A DNA stretch of 5,316 nucleotides from Syntrophomonadaceae bacterium (GTDB lineage Bacteria; Bacillota; Syntrophomonadia; Syntrophomonadales; Syntrophomonadaceae), in contig JAQUBU010000172.1 of NCBI GenBank assembly GCA_028686565.1, positions 1 through 5,316 of the forward strand, read 5' to 3'. A program made the position numbers and the translations under genes. Position 1 is the first letter of the stretch; every line of letters begins with the position of its first letter. Below, one piece after another: positions 1 to 5,316 of this stretch. The notes under the pieces were generated by a model. It saw only the letters and a program-made list of their open reading frames with translations, ran no database searches and was not told the origin of the DNA.

Positions 1-899
1 GGAATTACTGCCTTAATTGCCTGGGCATATGCTTGCTCATTTAGATTGTGGCGATTTAGTATTTTTTCCCCGAGTTGGTTAATATCTATTTCGTCCATGT
101 TTAGTTCCAGAAGCATATCTACTACTCTTTCAAGTTCAAGTTCCAGGTTTTTTAACTCAGATGGATCTAAAATATAGTCATAACTATCCACAAGCTTCTT
201 ATTGTCTTCAAAGATGTTAATCCTAATGATTTTATTCATAAGGATGGCACCATATCGTTGCCGTTCTTCACTGCAGCACCAAATAGTCCGATATAAGAGG
301 GTATGGTCATTAGTAAGAGACAGCGTTATATTGACAATATGGTAAGGAACACCTTTTTCTACTTCAAGTTTGAAATCGAATATTGCATTCTTTATTTTTT
401 GCCCCGGTTGAAAATCATAACCGGAGATAATATCCATATAAAGTCTGCTGTTCGCTTGAACCGAGAATTCAAAAGCATCTTTCCCGGTCTTATTATATTT
501 AGATTTCAGTGTTTTAGAAACAATAGGTTTTATTATTTCGATACCTGATTCTTGATCAATTTGGTTCTGCAACTGTCTTGCAAAGGCTGGGTCGGTTGCA
601 GTTTTATTGGAAATATATGTTACACAGGCTCTGATTTGATCTCCTATTTTAGACGGGCTGGTTTCGATAATAGTCCGAAATGCCTTTTGGCTGATCCAAT
701 AATTTTTTTCTTCATCAGGCAGAAGCTTATAATCTGTATCATCTACATATTTAGTGAGACAATGTTTCTCTAAGTCTCTTAACCAATCCAAATAGGAATA
801 TCCGAATTCATCCAGTTCTAGACGATTATACAGATCTCTGGTTGTGTCTATTTGTTCCGGGAAATACTGCTTAATTAAATGTGCTGGCGTTACTATCAT
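1..899 (-). CDS. Hypothetical protein, unrecognised family (3' end outside window)
   Basis: The minus strand is open from an ATG at 899-897 to the left edge, 299 full codons with no stop, so the C-terminus is missing. The start is supported by GGAGG at 907-911, seven bases upstream of the ATG. I do not recognise the family. The protein has no signal peptide and no hydrophobic membrane segment, so a cytoplasmic location is likely. It begins MIVTPAHLIKQYFPEQ and is rich in Asp, Glu, Lys and aromatic residues. Residues about 20-75 look helical and carry several Trp and Tyr. Residues about 140-235 look like alternating beta strands, with a Cys-Cys pair at 208-209 (TIWCCSEE). Residues 247-270 form a Leu/Glu-rich helix. 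Codon use looks normal and the frame is unbroken, so it is a real gene rather than a remnant. It is divergent from the permease at 1208, with about 300 bases between them. That arrangement does not prove a shared role. Weaker open frames on the plus strand (303-548, 552-773) are shadows of it. Confidence 0.85.
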   Translation of the reverse strand, partial: MIVTPAHLIKQYFPEQIDTTRDLYNRLELDEFGYSYLDWLRDLEKHCLTKYVDDTDYKLLPDEEKNYWISQKAFRTIIETSPSKIGDQIRACVTYISNKTATDPAFARQLQNQIDQESGIEIIKPIVSKTLKSKYNKTGKDAFEFSVQANSRLYMDIISGYDFQPGQKIKNAIFDFKLEVEKGVPYHIVNITLSLTNDHTLLYRTIWCCSEERQRYGAILMNKIIRINIFEDNKKLVDSYDYILDPSELKNLELELERVVDMLLELNMDEIDINQLGEKILNRHNLNEQAYAQAIKAVI

Positions 900-906
900 T
901 ATAAAA

Positions 907-911
907 CCTCC
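907..911 (-). promoter_or_regulatory. Ribosome binding site of the hypothetical gene at 1-899
   Basis: The minus strand reads GGAGG seven bases before the ATG at 899-897. This near-ideal Shine-Dalgarno site fixes the start and is the main proof that the edge-truncated frame is translated. Confidence 0.85.
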
Positions 912-1023
912 ATTATAAGTTGTTATTATTAGCAAAGAAAATAGTACAAACATCTATTGATATTCTTTAGTTTAATTCATACTTGGCTTAATTGCATCAG
1001 ATATGTTCATTAACAATAAAAAT

Positions 1024-1040
1024 TACCTGTTTTAAAGGTA
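1024..1040. repeat. Imperfect 17-base palindrome, possible operator
   Basis: TACCTGTTTTAAAGGTA reads the same on both strands except for one mismatched pair around a central T. It lies about 50 bases upstream of the -35 of the permease promoter, and is followed by the overlapping six-base palindrome GGTACC. It could bind a dimeric regulator of either divergent gene. No family consensus is matched with certainty. Confidence 0.35.
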
Positions 1041-1055
1041 CCGTTTAGTTATCAT

Positions 1056-1073
1056 TGTTATTTTGAAATAACA
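1056..1073. repeat. 18-base inverted repeat (8-2-8) upstream of permease promoter
   Basis: TGTTATTTTGAAATAACA has perfect eight-base arms around a two-base centre. It ends 15 bases before the -35 hexamer of the rightward promoter. That position suits an activator site, or an upstream repressor site for the divergent promoters. It is not a terminator: there is no GC-rich stem and no gene ends before it on either strand. Confidence 0.4.
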
Positions 1074-1088
1074 TAATTTTCAAGCTTA

Positions 1089-1118
1089 TTGACAGTTTGC
1101 TCTTATTTTAAGTACAAT
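1089..1118 (+). promoter_or_regulatory. Sigma-A-type promoter of the permease gene
   Basis: The -35 is TTGACA (1089-1094), a perfect match. The -10 is TACAAT (1113-1118), five of six. The spacer is 18 bases. Transcription would start near 1125, giving a leader of about 80 bases before the ATG at 1208, and that leader contains the palindrome at 1141-1164. It is the best promoter match in the window. Confidence 0.7.
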
Positions 1119-1140
1119 AAATGCACCAGAAACTAAATAA

Positions 1141-1164
1141 GTTAATGTTTATATAAACATATAC
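1141..1164. promoter_or_regulatory. Palindromic operator candidate downstream of the permease promoter
   Basis: The core ATGTTTATATAAACAT (1145-1160) is a perfect 16-base palindrome. Two further matching pairs (G1141-C1164 and T1142-A1163) extend it to 24 bases with two mismatched pairs. It lies about 20 bases past the predicted transcription start and well before the ribosome binding site, a classic repressor position. AT-rich imperfect repeats of this kind are used by ArsR/SmtB-type metal sensors, which often control permeases of this family. The sequence alone does not name the regulator, and no regulator gene lies next to it in the window. Confidence 0.45.
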
Positions 1165-1192
1165 AATGTATAAAAGAATTAATGTAGGGTAT

Positions 1193-1197
1193 GGAGG
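1193..1197 (+). promoter_or_regulatory. Ribosome binding site deciding the permease start
   Basis: GGAGG lies ten bases before the ATG at 1208-1210. The earlier in-frame ATG at 1166 has no Shine-Dalgarno sequence in front of it and starts right after the palindrome, so this site favours the 1208 start. The spacing is slightly long but usable. Confidence 0.7.
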
Positions 1198-1207
1198 AAT
1201 TATTGGG

Positions 1208-2212
1208 ATGGTAATTTTTGAGTGGCTAAATAGCCAGTTGCTAAAAATGGAATGGCTCAGTGATTTAGTAAGACTGCTGGTGGAAAGTGGCTTTAACCTG
1301 GACATAAGTAGCCGACTGGGTGGCAGTATTCACTTTTTTATCTACGATGTCATTAAAATATTTATTCTATTAATGGTTTTAATCTTTTCTATTTCATATG
1401 TTCAGAGTTTTTTCCCGCCAGAAAGAACCAGGGCAATAATCGGCAGCTATAAAGGATTTTGGGCTAACCTGTTTGGTGCTTTGTTAGGTACTATCACTCC
1501 TTTTTGTTCTTGCTCATCAATTCCTTTATTCATTGGATTTACAAGTGCGGGTCTTCCGCTTGGTGTTACTTTTTCCTTTTTAGTGTCTTCTCCCCTCGTT
1601 GATCTGTCATCTGTCATTTTACTGGCCAGTATTTTTAATTGGAAGATTGCCATCGCTTACATTGTAGCAGGCTTAGTTATAGCAGTTGCAGCGGGCACTA
1701 TTATTAGTAAATTAAAGTTGGAAAGCCAAGTTGAGTCGTTTGTTTTTGGCAATGATTCTCTGGATTACGAACCCGAAGCATTAAGTACCAGGGATAGATT
1801 GTATTTTGCGAAAGCGCAAGTCCTGGAAATCATCGGCAGGGTTTGGCTGTATATCTTAATTGGCGTTGGAATTGGTGCAGCCATTCATAACTGGATTCCT
1901 CAAAATATTATTTCTGTCGTTCTTGGTCAGGATAAATGGTATTCAGTGTTAATAGCGACTGTTGCTGGGATACCAATGTATGCAGATATTTTTGGAACAT
2001 TGCCGATTGCTGAAGCTCTGGTTTACAAGGGAGTTGGAGTCGGAACGGTTTTGTCTTTTATGATGGGAGTTACTGCACTGTCACTTCCCTCCATGGTTAT
2101 GCTTGCCCAGGTAGTAAAAACCCGGCTGCTGGCAGTATTTTTTGGCCTGGTTACTATAGGCATAATTATTCTCGGTTACACTTTTAATGCCATTAGTCAA
2201 TTTCTGATCTGA
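1208..2212 (+). CDS. UPF0718/ArsP_1-family (COG0701) membrane permease
   Basis: This is an integral membrane permease of 334 residues, close to the family's usual length. The hallmark is TPFCSCSSIPLF at residues 97-108, with Cys100 and Cys102, followed by GLPLG (115-119) and SFLVSSPLVD (123-132). The second half has the related block GIPMYADIFGTLP (254-266) and SLPSMVML (292-299), so the protein looks like two homologous halves joined by a hydrophilic loop at about 168-205. I count about eight membrane segments (near 45-65, 85-108, 118-141, 147-167, 211-229, 245-265, 278-300 and 305-326). Characterised relatives such as ArsP of Campylobacter jejuni export trivalent organoarsenicals. Most members are uncharacterised, so the substrate here is not established and a metal(loid) or thiol-reactive compound is only an inference. 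The 1208 ATG is chosen over 1166 because GGAGG precedes it. The gene has its own promoter. In many genomes a small thioredoxin-like protein or an ArsR regulator sits beside it; neither is visible here. Confidence 0.9.
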   Translation: MVIFEWLNSQLLKMEWLSDLVRLLVESGFNLDISSRLGGSIHFFIYDVIKIFILLMVLIFSISYVQSFFPPERTRAIIGSYKGFWANLFGALLGTITPFCSCSSIPLFIGFTSAGLPLGVTFSFLVSSPLVDLSSVILLASIFNWKIAIAYIVAGLVIAVAAGTIISKLKLESQVESFVFGNDSLDYEPEALSTRDRLYFAKAQVLEIIGRVWLYILIGVGIGAAIHNWIPQNIISVVLGQDKWYSVLIATVAGIPMYADIFGTLPIAEALVYKGVGVGTVLSFMMGVTALSLPSMVMLAQVVKTRLLAVFFGLVTIGIIILGYTFNAISQFLI

Positions 2213-2254
2213 GTAATCTATGTTAATGTACCTGGCAGAACCGAATGCTGCAGT

Positions 2255-2869
2255 TTATTCTGGGCTTGCTTCTTCCTCGGTGTTTTCCGGTTCGAGTTCA
2301 TCATCCATCTTCGACTGTCCCGCCACGCTGCATATGACGGTAGACGGATCCTGTATAAGTTCTACTGAAGATGGTAATTTAATATCTGCTATCGTTACTT
2401 TGTCACCACTATTCAAGGCAGATACATCGTAAGAAATTCTCTCAGGAATATCTGCCGGCAGACAGGATATTTCCATTTCTTTGGTCACTACCAGCAGTAA
2501 TTTCCCATTTGTAATCAGTTCGTCTTCACCGAGCAGATGAATACTTATCTTATTGTGCACTTTTTCGTTGCTTTTTAAGCGCAGAAAATCGATATGAGTG
2601 TAACCTTCTCCTATAGGGTTTTTTTGTATTTCTCTAATCAATGCCATAACCGGGGTTTTCTCTTCTTCTATCTGCAACATGAAAACACCTCTGGTTCCCG
2701 TGTGTTTAAAAACCCTCTTTAATTCTTTAGCTTCCATGAGTATAGCCTGACTCTCTTTGTCTTTGCCATAGATTACTCCCGGAACCCAACCGTCACGTTT
2801 CATTTGCTTAAGATAACTATTCGTACTCAATTCTCTTTTCTTACCATAAAGGGTTGGTGCTGATGCCAT
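2255..2869 (-). CDS. rplY: Ribosomal protein L25 / general stress protein Ctc (TL5 type)
   Basis: This 204-residue protein binds 5S rRNA in the large ribosomal subunit. It is the long, two-domain Ctc/TL5 form found in Firmicutes and Thermus, rather than the short form of Escherichia coli. Residues about 5-97 are the L25 5S-rRNA-binding domain, with GWVPGVIYGK (27-36) and IREIQKNPIGEGYTHIDF (78-95). Residues about 100-185 are the beta-rich C-terminal TL5 domain, with SGDKVTIADIKLPSSVEL (154-171). The tail (189-204) is acidic, mostly Glu and Asp, as is common in this family. The ATG at 2869-2867 has AGGAGGT at 2877-2883, seven bases upstream, which fixes the start. The gene ends 42 bases from the end of the convergent permease. 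The large membrane protein ends 200 bases upstream on the same strand. In Bacillus subtilis ctc is sigma-B controlled, but no sigma-B promoter is evident here. Confidence 0.95.
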   Translation of the reverse strand: MASAPTLYGKKRELSTNSYLKQMKRDGWVPGVIYGKDKESQAILMEAKELKRVFKHTGTRGVFMLQIEEEKTPVMALIREIQKNPIGEGYTHIDFLRLKSNEKVHNKISIHLLGEDELITNGKLLLVVTKEMEISCLPADIPERISYDVSALNSGDKVTIADIKLPSSVELIQDPSTVICSVAGQSKMDDELEPENTEEEASPE

Positions 2870-2876
2870 GATAAAT

Positions 2877-2883
2877 ACCTCCT
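2877..2883 (-). promoter_or_regulatory. Ribosome binding site of L25/Ctc
   Basis: The minus strand reads AGGAGGT, seven bases before the ATG at 2869. It is a near-perfect complement of the 16S rRNA tail, in keeping with a highly translated ribosomal gene. Confidence 0.85.
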
Positions 2884-2996
2884 GTTGTTATTTACTAAAC
2901 GCAAAACGCTCCTTTAACATTCCTCAAGTTCAGTTACGGTATTGCCCTTTTGTTTATCGTGTCCATGCAGGGGCTTTGTATACGGAAATATTTAAA

Positions 2997-3026
2997 CTTA
3001 TACATGAGGCAAAGGCCAGCTTTTAA
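2997..3026 (-). promoter_or_regulatory. Weak candidate promoter for L25/Ctc
   Basis: On the minus strand TTAAAA (3026-3021, four of six) and TATAAG (3002-2997, five of six) are 18 bases apart, about 130 bases before the L25 start. The spacing is good but the -35 is poor. Because no clear terminator follows the upstream gene, L25 could equally be transcribed by read-through. Confidence 0.25.
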
Positions 3027-3069
3027 AGCTTTTATTATAATTTCCTACAAGTTAAAAAATTTCTCTCTG

Positions 3070-5316
3070 CTAATCGAGTTGAATACTTAATTTATCATTC
3101 GTCTGTGAAAGTGTGCTGGAATCAGTGGTTGACGAAGATACCCGGCTGGGAATATTGATCATTAATGACAATATAGGAGCAACTAAATAAATACTGGTAG
3201 TAGCTGCTAAAACAATACCGGAATCATTTATTACCCCGCCCACTATGGCACCGGCTAGAATTCCCGCAAATCCTTTAAATAAAATTGGATATTGGGATTT
3301 AATAAATGTCATGCCTCCTACCGGTACATAGAGCAGAATTCCAAGGGTAGCCAATATTACAAGAAAGACATAACTCCAAATCGAATAATTGATCAATTTA
3401 ATATTCATTGCCAGCTTACGCATAATGATAGTTAATCCATTATGAATGCCGCCCTGGGTAATTTGATTAGCAGCTCTGCCTATGTGGGACTGCATTTCTA
3501 ATGAACTGCTCATGTCATAAACAACTCCACCGATAACTGTAACGGCCACTGTAACACCCAGGATCAGCAATGCCTTCAGGTTTATTTTTTTTCCGGTTAT
3601 CAAAGCCAGAGTTAAGAGAAAAGCTATTGGGGTTGTTATCATTCCATCAGATTGAGCACCTAATCCAGGACTTCCCAACAAAATACATTGGGATAAAAAG
3701 AACAATGCAATAAGCCATAATACCAGGGGTTTATTAAAACGCTGATATAATGAACTTGCCAGCAAAATTGAACTGCCGACAACAACTCCAACATATTCAT
3801 TTCCGATTCCATAATATCTGGCACCGGACATAAGGTCATATCCCAGAACTGAACTTTTAATAAGACTGCTGCCGGTCAGAACATCATAGTTTATTATTAT
3901 TAGTGTTGCGGCCGCAATCACAACTAAAGCGGTATAAAGATTATTTTTATAAATCTTGCTAAAAATCAAAGTAATCAGTAATATACTGCCTATGGCAACA
4001 ATGATATTATGCCATACCACTACTAATCCCAGCTTGCCCAATAGGAGAAAAACCAAGGGTGCTGCTAACAATACCAGTAACAATGGGGAAATCAATTCTG
4101 CCATTTTTTTTGCAGATACCAGACACAACAGAATTAAAACAATTACCGCAATTTGCAAAATGACATAACCTTTTACCAATGGAGTTCGGATAAGATTCAC
4201 AATCTTAGCCTGGTCCTCAATAAGCTTGGCAGCAGACAAGGTATCAGACTGCTGGCTTTTGCGTGATACTATTGGCTGACCTATCATCGTACCCGTATCG
4301 TCCTGCAGTTTATAGAAATGCAGGATAGTTGAGGCAATATCTGTACTCGCTATAATATAATCGCTGCGAGTAGCGCCGGAGCTGAGAAATCCTTCCTTAT
4401 ATCCCGGTCCTTTGATAATGATAGGGGTGAACGTATCTTTTTGCTTAACTTTATCAGCTGCAGCAGATGGTACCACAACCATTAAAAGATCTCTATTGAA
4501 ATCAAGATTATTGGCTGCACTATTGGCAAATCCGTCAATCTTTTTAAGAATGTTTCTTTTTTCCTGTTTCAGAATTTCAGGATCAGCAGTATCTGCTTTC
4601 TCCAGTCGTGCCAAATCTGATAATTCAATTATTTTTACCAAGGGTTTTTGAGTATATGATAGCGATTCTTTTTCGAGGTAAGTATAATTTGTCTGGGTAG
4701 TTACAAAGCTGTCCTTAACGTGATTACTTGTTAGAGGTCCTACATTGCCAAGAGGAACCCTGCCGCTGGCATCCATTGCAATAGCAACTGAAGCTCTGTA
4801 AAACTGTTGATTTATATCGCCGTTGCCCAGTACACATACAGGAATATGGCTTTTCCCAAGAATCTCTCCCAAAGTTCCTAATTGGGTATTAACATTATTT
4901 TTTGCCACCCCAGCCAGCAGTTCAGAAATTTTGATCATCAAAACACTAGTGTTGGCGGGATTTTTTCCGGTTAAATTTTGATGCAACTGAGAGGCGGTCT
5001 GGTTTCTGGTTTCGACCAGTTCATCACTATTAAGCCCCATGATACGCTGGCCGAAAGATTGGGCCAGATTTCCTGCTCCGATGGTAAGACATGCATCCTC
5101 CGTGTTTCCCCGTCCCAGCGTCCGATTACTGGATAGACCAACTGAACCGGTCTTAACCAAATTTACTAATGCAGGCGTATTATCATTGCTTAAATCATCC
5201 AAGGCAAGTTTGTCAATAACCAGTAGACAAACCTCTCCCCCGTCCGCCGTTGGGATCTCCTGGGATACGGCAAAAAGGGGCGAAAACAAAATTAATATCA
5301 GAATTAATAGCAGGGT
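3070..5316 (-). CDS. Alkaline-phosphatase-like domain fused to polytopic membrane domain (5' end outside window)
   Basis: The frame is open from the right edge to TAG at 3070-3072, at least 748 residues. Residues here are numbered from the codon at 5289-5287. That codon is TTG without a ribosome binding site. The nine codons before it encode TLLLILILI, the hydrophobic core of a signal peptide that continues to LFAVSQE, so the true start lies outside. Residues about 18-340 resemble the alkaline phosphatase/cofactor-independent phosphoglycerate mutase superfamily. They contain a metal-ligand-type Asp26 in CLLVIDKL, NTPALVNLVKTGSVGL (37-52), the nucleophile-like block GNTEDACLTIGAG (61-73) with Thr63, SDLARL (224-229), and STDIASTIL (315-323) near the domain end. 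This domain should face outside. Residues about 372-711 hold some 11 membrane segments, with the conspicuous sequence YYGIGNEYVGVVVG (492-505). A short Ser/Thr-rich tail ends the protein. Expected His ligands are not seen, so enzymatic activity is uncertain. I know of no characterised homologue. A role in envelope or glycan-lipid metabolism is only a guess from the architecture. Confidence 0.85.
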   Translation of the reverse strand, partial: TLLLILILILFSPLFAVSQEIPTADGGEVCLLVIDKLALDDLSNDNTPALVNLVKTGSVGLSSNRTLGRGNTEDACLTIGAGNLAQSFGQRIMGLNSDELVETRNQTASQLHQNLTGKNPANTSVLMIKISELLAGVAKNNVNTQLGTLGEILGKSHIPVCVLGNGDINQQFYRASVAIAMDASGRVPLGNVGPLTSNHVKDSFVTTQTNYTYLEKESLSYTQKPLVKIIELSDLARLEKADTADPEILKQEKRNILKKIDGFANSAANNLDFNRDLLMVVVPSAAADKVKQKDTFTPIIIKGPGYKEGFLSSGATRSDYIIASTDIASTILHFYKLQDDTGTMIGQPIVSRKSQQSDTLSAAKLIEDQAKIVNLIRTPLVKGYVILQIAVIVLILLCLVSAKKMAELISPLLLVLLAAPLVFLLLGKLGLVVVWHNIIVAIGSILLITLIFSKIYKNNLYTALVVIAAATLIIINYDVLTGSSLIKSSVLGYDLMSGARYYGIGNEYVGVVVGSSILLASSLYQRFNKPLVLWLIALFFLSQCILLGSPGLGAQSDGMITTPIAFLLTLALITGKKINLKALLILGVTVAVTVIGGVVYDMSSSLEMQSHIGRAANQITQGGIHNGLTIIMRKLAMNIKLINYSIWSYVFLVILATLGILLYVPVGGMTFIKSQYPILFKGFAGILAGAIVGGVINDSGIVLAATTSIYLVAPILSLMINIPSRVSSSTTDSSTLSQTNDKLSIQLD
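5250..5316 (-). other. Signal peptide region of the large membrane protein (partial)
   Basis: Reading leftward from the edge, the frame encodes TLLLILILI, then the residue at 5289-5287, then FSPLFAVSQEIP. This is a hydrophobic core followed by a small-residue end, with a likely cleavage after Ala7 (LFA) or shortly after. The positively charged N-terminus and initiator codon are beyond the window. It predicts that the phosphatase-like domain is exported. Confidence 0.7.

Larger units (their letters stand above)
900..1207. other. Divergent intergenic region with promoter and palindromes
   Basis: This AT-rich stretch of about 308 bases separates two divergently transcribed genes. It holds the ribosome binding site of the leftward gene at 907-911, a good rightward promoter at 1089-1118, palindromic elements at 1024-1040, 1056-1073 and 1141-1164, and the permease ribosome binding site at 1193-1197. 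I found no tRNA, small coding frame or convincing terminator hairpin. No leftward promoter with both hexamers was convincing. A TATAAT sits directly against the leftward ribosome binding site (near 910-917), but it has no good -35 and would leave almost no leader. Confidence 0.7.

Noticed and set aside
303..773. Two plus-strand open frames (303-548 and 552-773)
   Set aside because: They lie antisense to the long, unbroken minus-strand gene at 1-899, which has a strong ribosome binding site. Their translations are rich in Phe, Ile and Tyr, as expected from a mirrored coding strand.
1055..1074. Resemblance of the 1056-1073 palindrome to a Rex-type site (TTGTTAA-N4-TTAACAA)
   Set aside because: The half-sites are TTGTTA and TAACAT separated by eight bases instead of six, so the spacing does not fit and the match is only superficial.
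1166..1207. Earlier in-frame ATG for the permease, adding 14 residues
   Set aside because: No Shine-Dalgarno sequence precedes it and it directly abuts the palindrome, whereas GGAGG at 1193-1197 serves the ATG at 1208.
1108..1305. Minus-strand open frame overlapping the permease start and its promoter
   Set aside because: It overlaps a confident membrane-protein gene and its promoter, has low-complexity composition, and has no ribosome binding site that stands out.
2232..2253. Possible hairpin in the convergent gap between the permease and L25 genes
   Set aside because: CTGGCAG and CTGCAG can pair over six bases with a one-base bulge and a nine-base loop, but no T-run follows on either strand, so a terminator cannot be claimed.
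3018..3036. AGCTTTTAAAGCT symmetric stretch after the large membrane gene, considered as a terminator
   Set aside because: The symmetry leaves almost no loop, the stem is AT-rich, and no clean T-run follows on the minus strand.
3956..4651. Plus-strand open frames within the large membrane gene (3956-4168 and 4412-4651)
   Set aside because: They are antisense shadows of a continuous gene of more than 740 codons with coherent domains, and have no convincing translation signals.

Overview
The window looks like a piece of a low-GC Firmicutes chromosome, probably a clostridial or Negativicutes-type anaerobe. The grounds are the AT-rich intergenic DNA, strong AGGAGG-type ribosome binding sites, a Ctc-type (two-domain, 204-residue) ribosomal protein L25, and a COG0701-type permease. 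This placement is an inference; no rRNA or tRNA is present to test it.

Layout from left to right. (1) Positions 1-899, minus strand: an unrecognised soluble protein whose 3' end lies beyond the left edge. It is open over 299 codons and has a clear ribosome binding site. (2) Positions 900-1207: a divergent intergenic region with a good sigma-A promoter facing right and three palindromic elements that could be operators. (3) Positions 1208-2212, plus strand: an 8-or-so-segment membrane permease of the UPF0718/ArsP_1 (COG0701) family with the diagnostic TPFCSCSS motif. (4) Positions 2255-2869, minus strand: ribosomal protein L25/general stress protein Ctc, convergent with the permease across only 42 bases. 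(5) Positions 3070-5316, minus strand: a large protein whose start lies beyond the right edge. It has a signal peptide, an extracytoplasmic alkaline-phosphatase/phosphoglycerate-mutase-like domain and about 11 membrane segments.

The genes do not form one obvious pathway. The permease appears to be an independently transcribed, possibly regulated single-gene unit. L25 is a housekeeping gene that may be co-transcribed with, or follow, the large membrane protein 200 bases upstream of it. The most notable item is that large protein. Its N-terminal domain keeps a GNTEDACLTIGAG block closely resembling the nucleophile block of cofactor-independent phosphoglycerate mutase (GNSEVGH..IGAG), with Thr for Ser. 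However, it seems to have lost most of the other Asp/His metal ligands, and it is fused to a polytopic membrane domain of unknown function.
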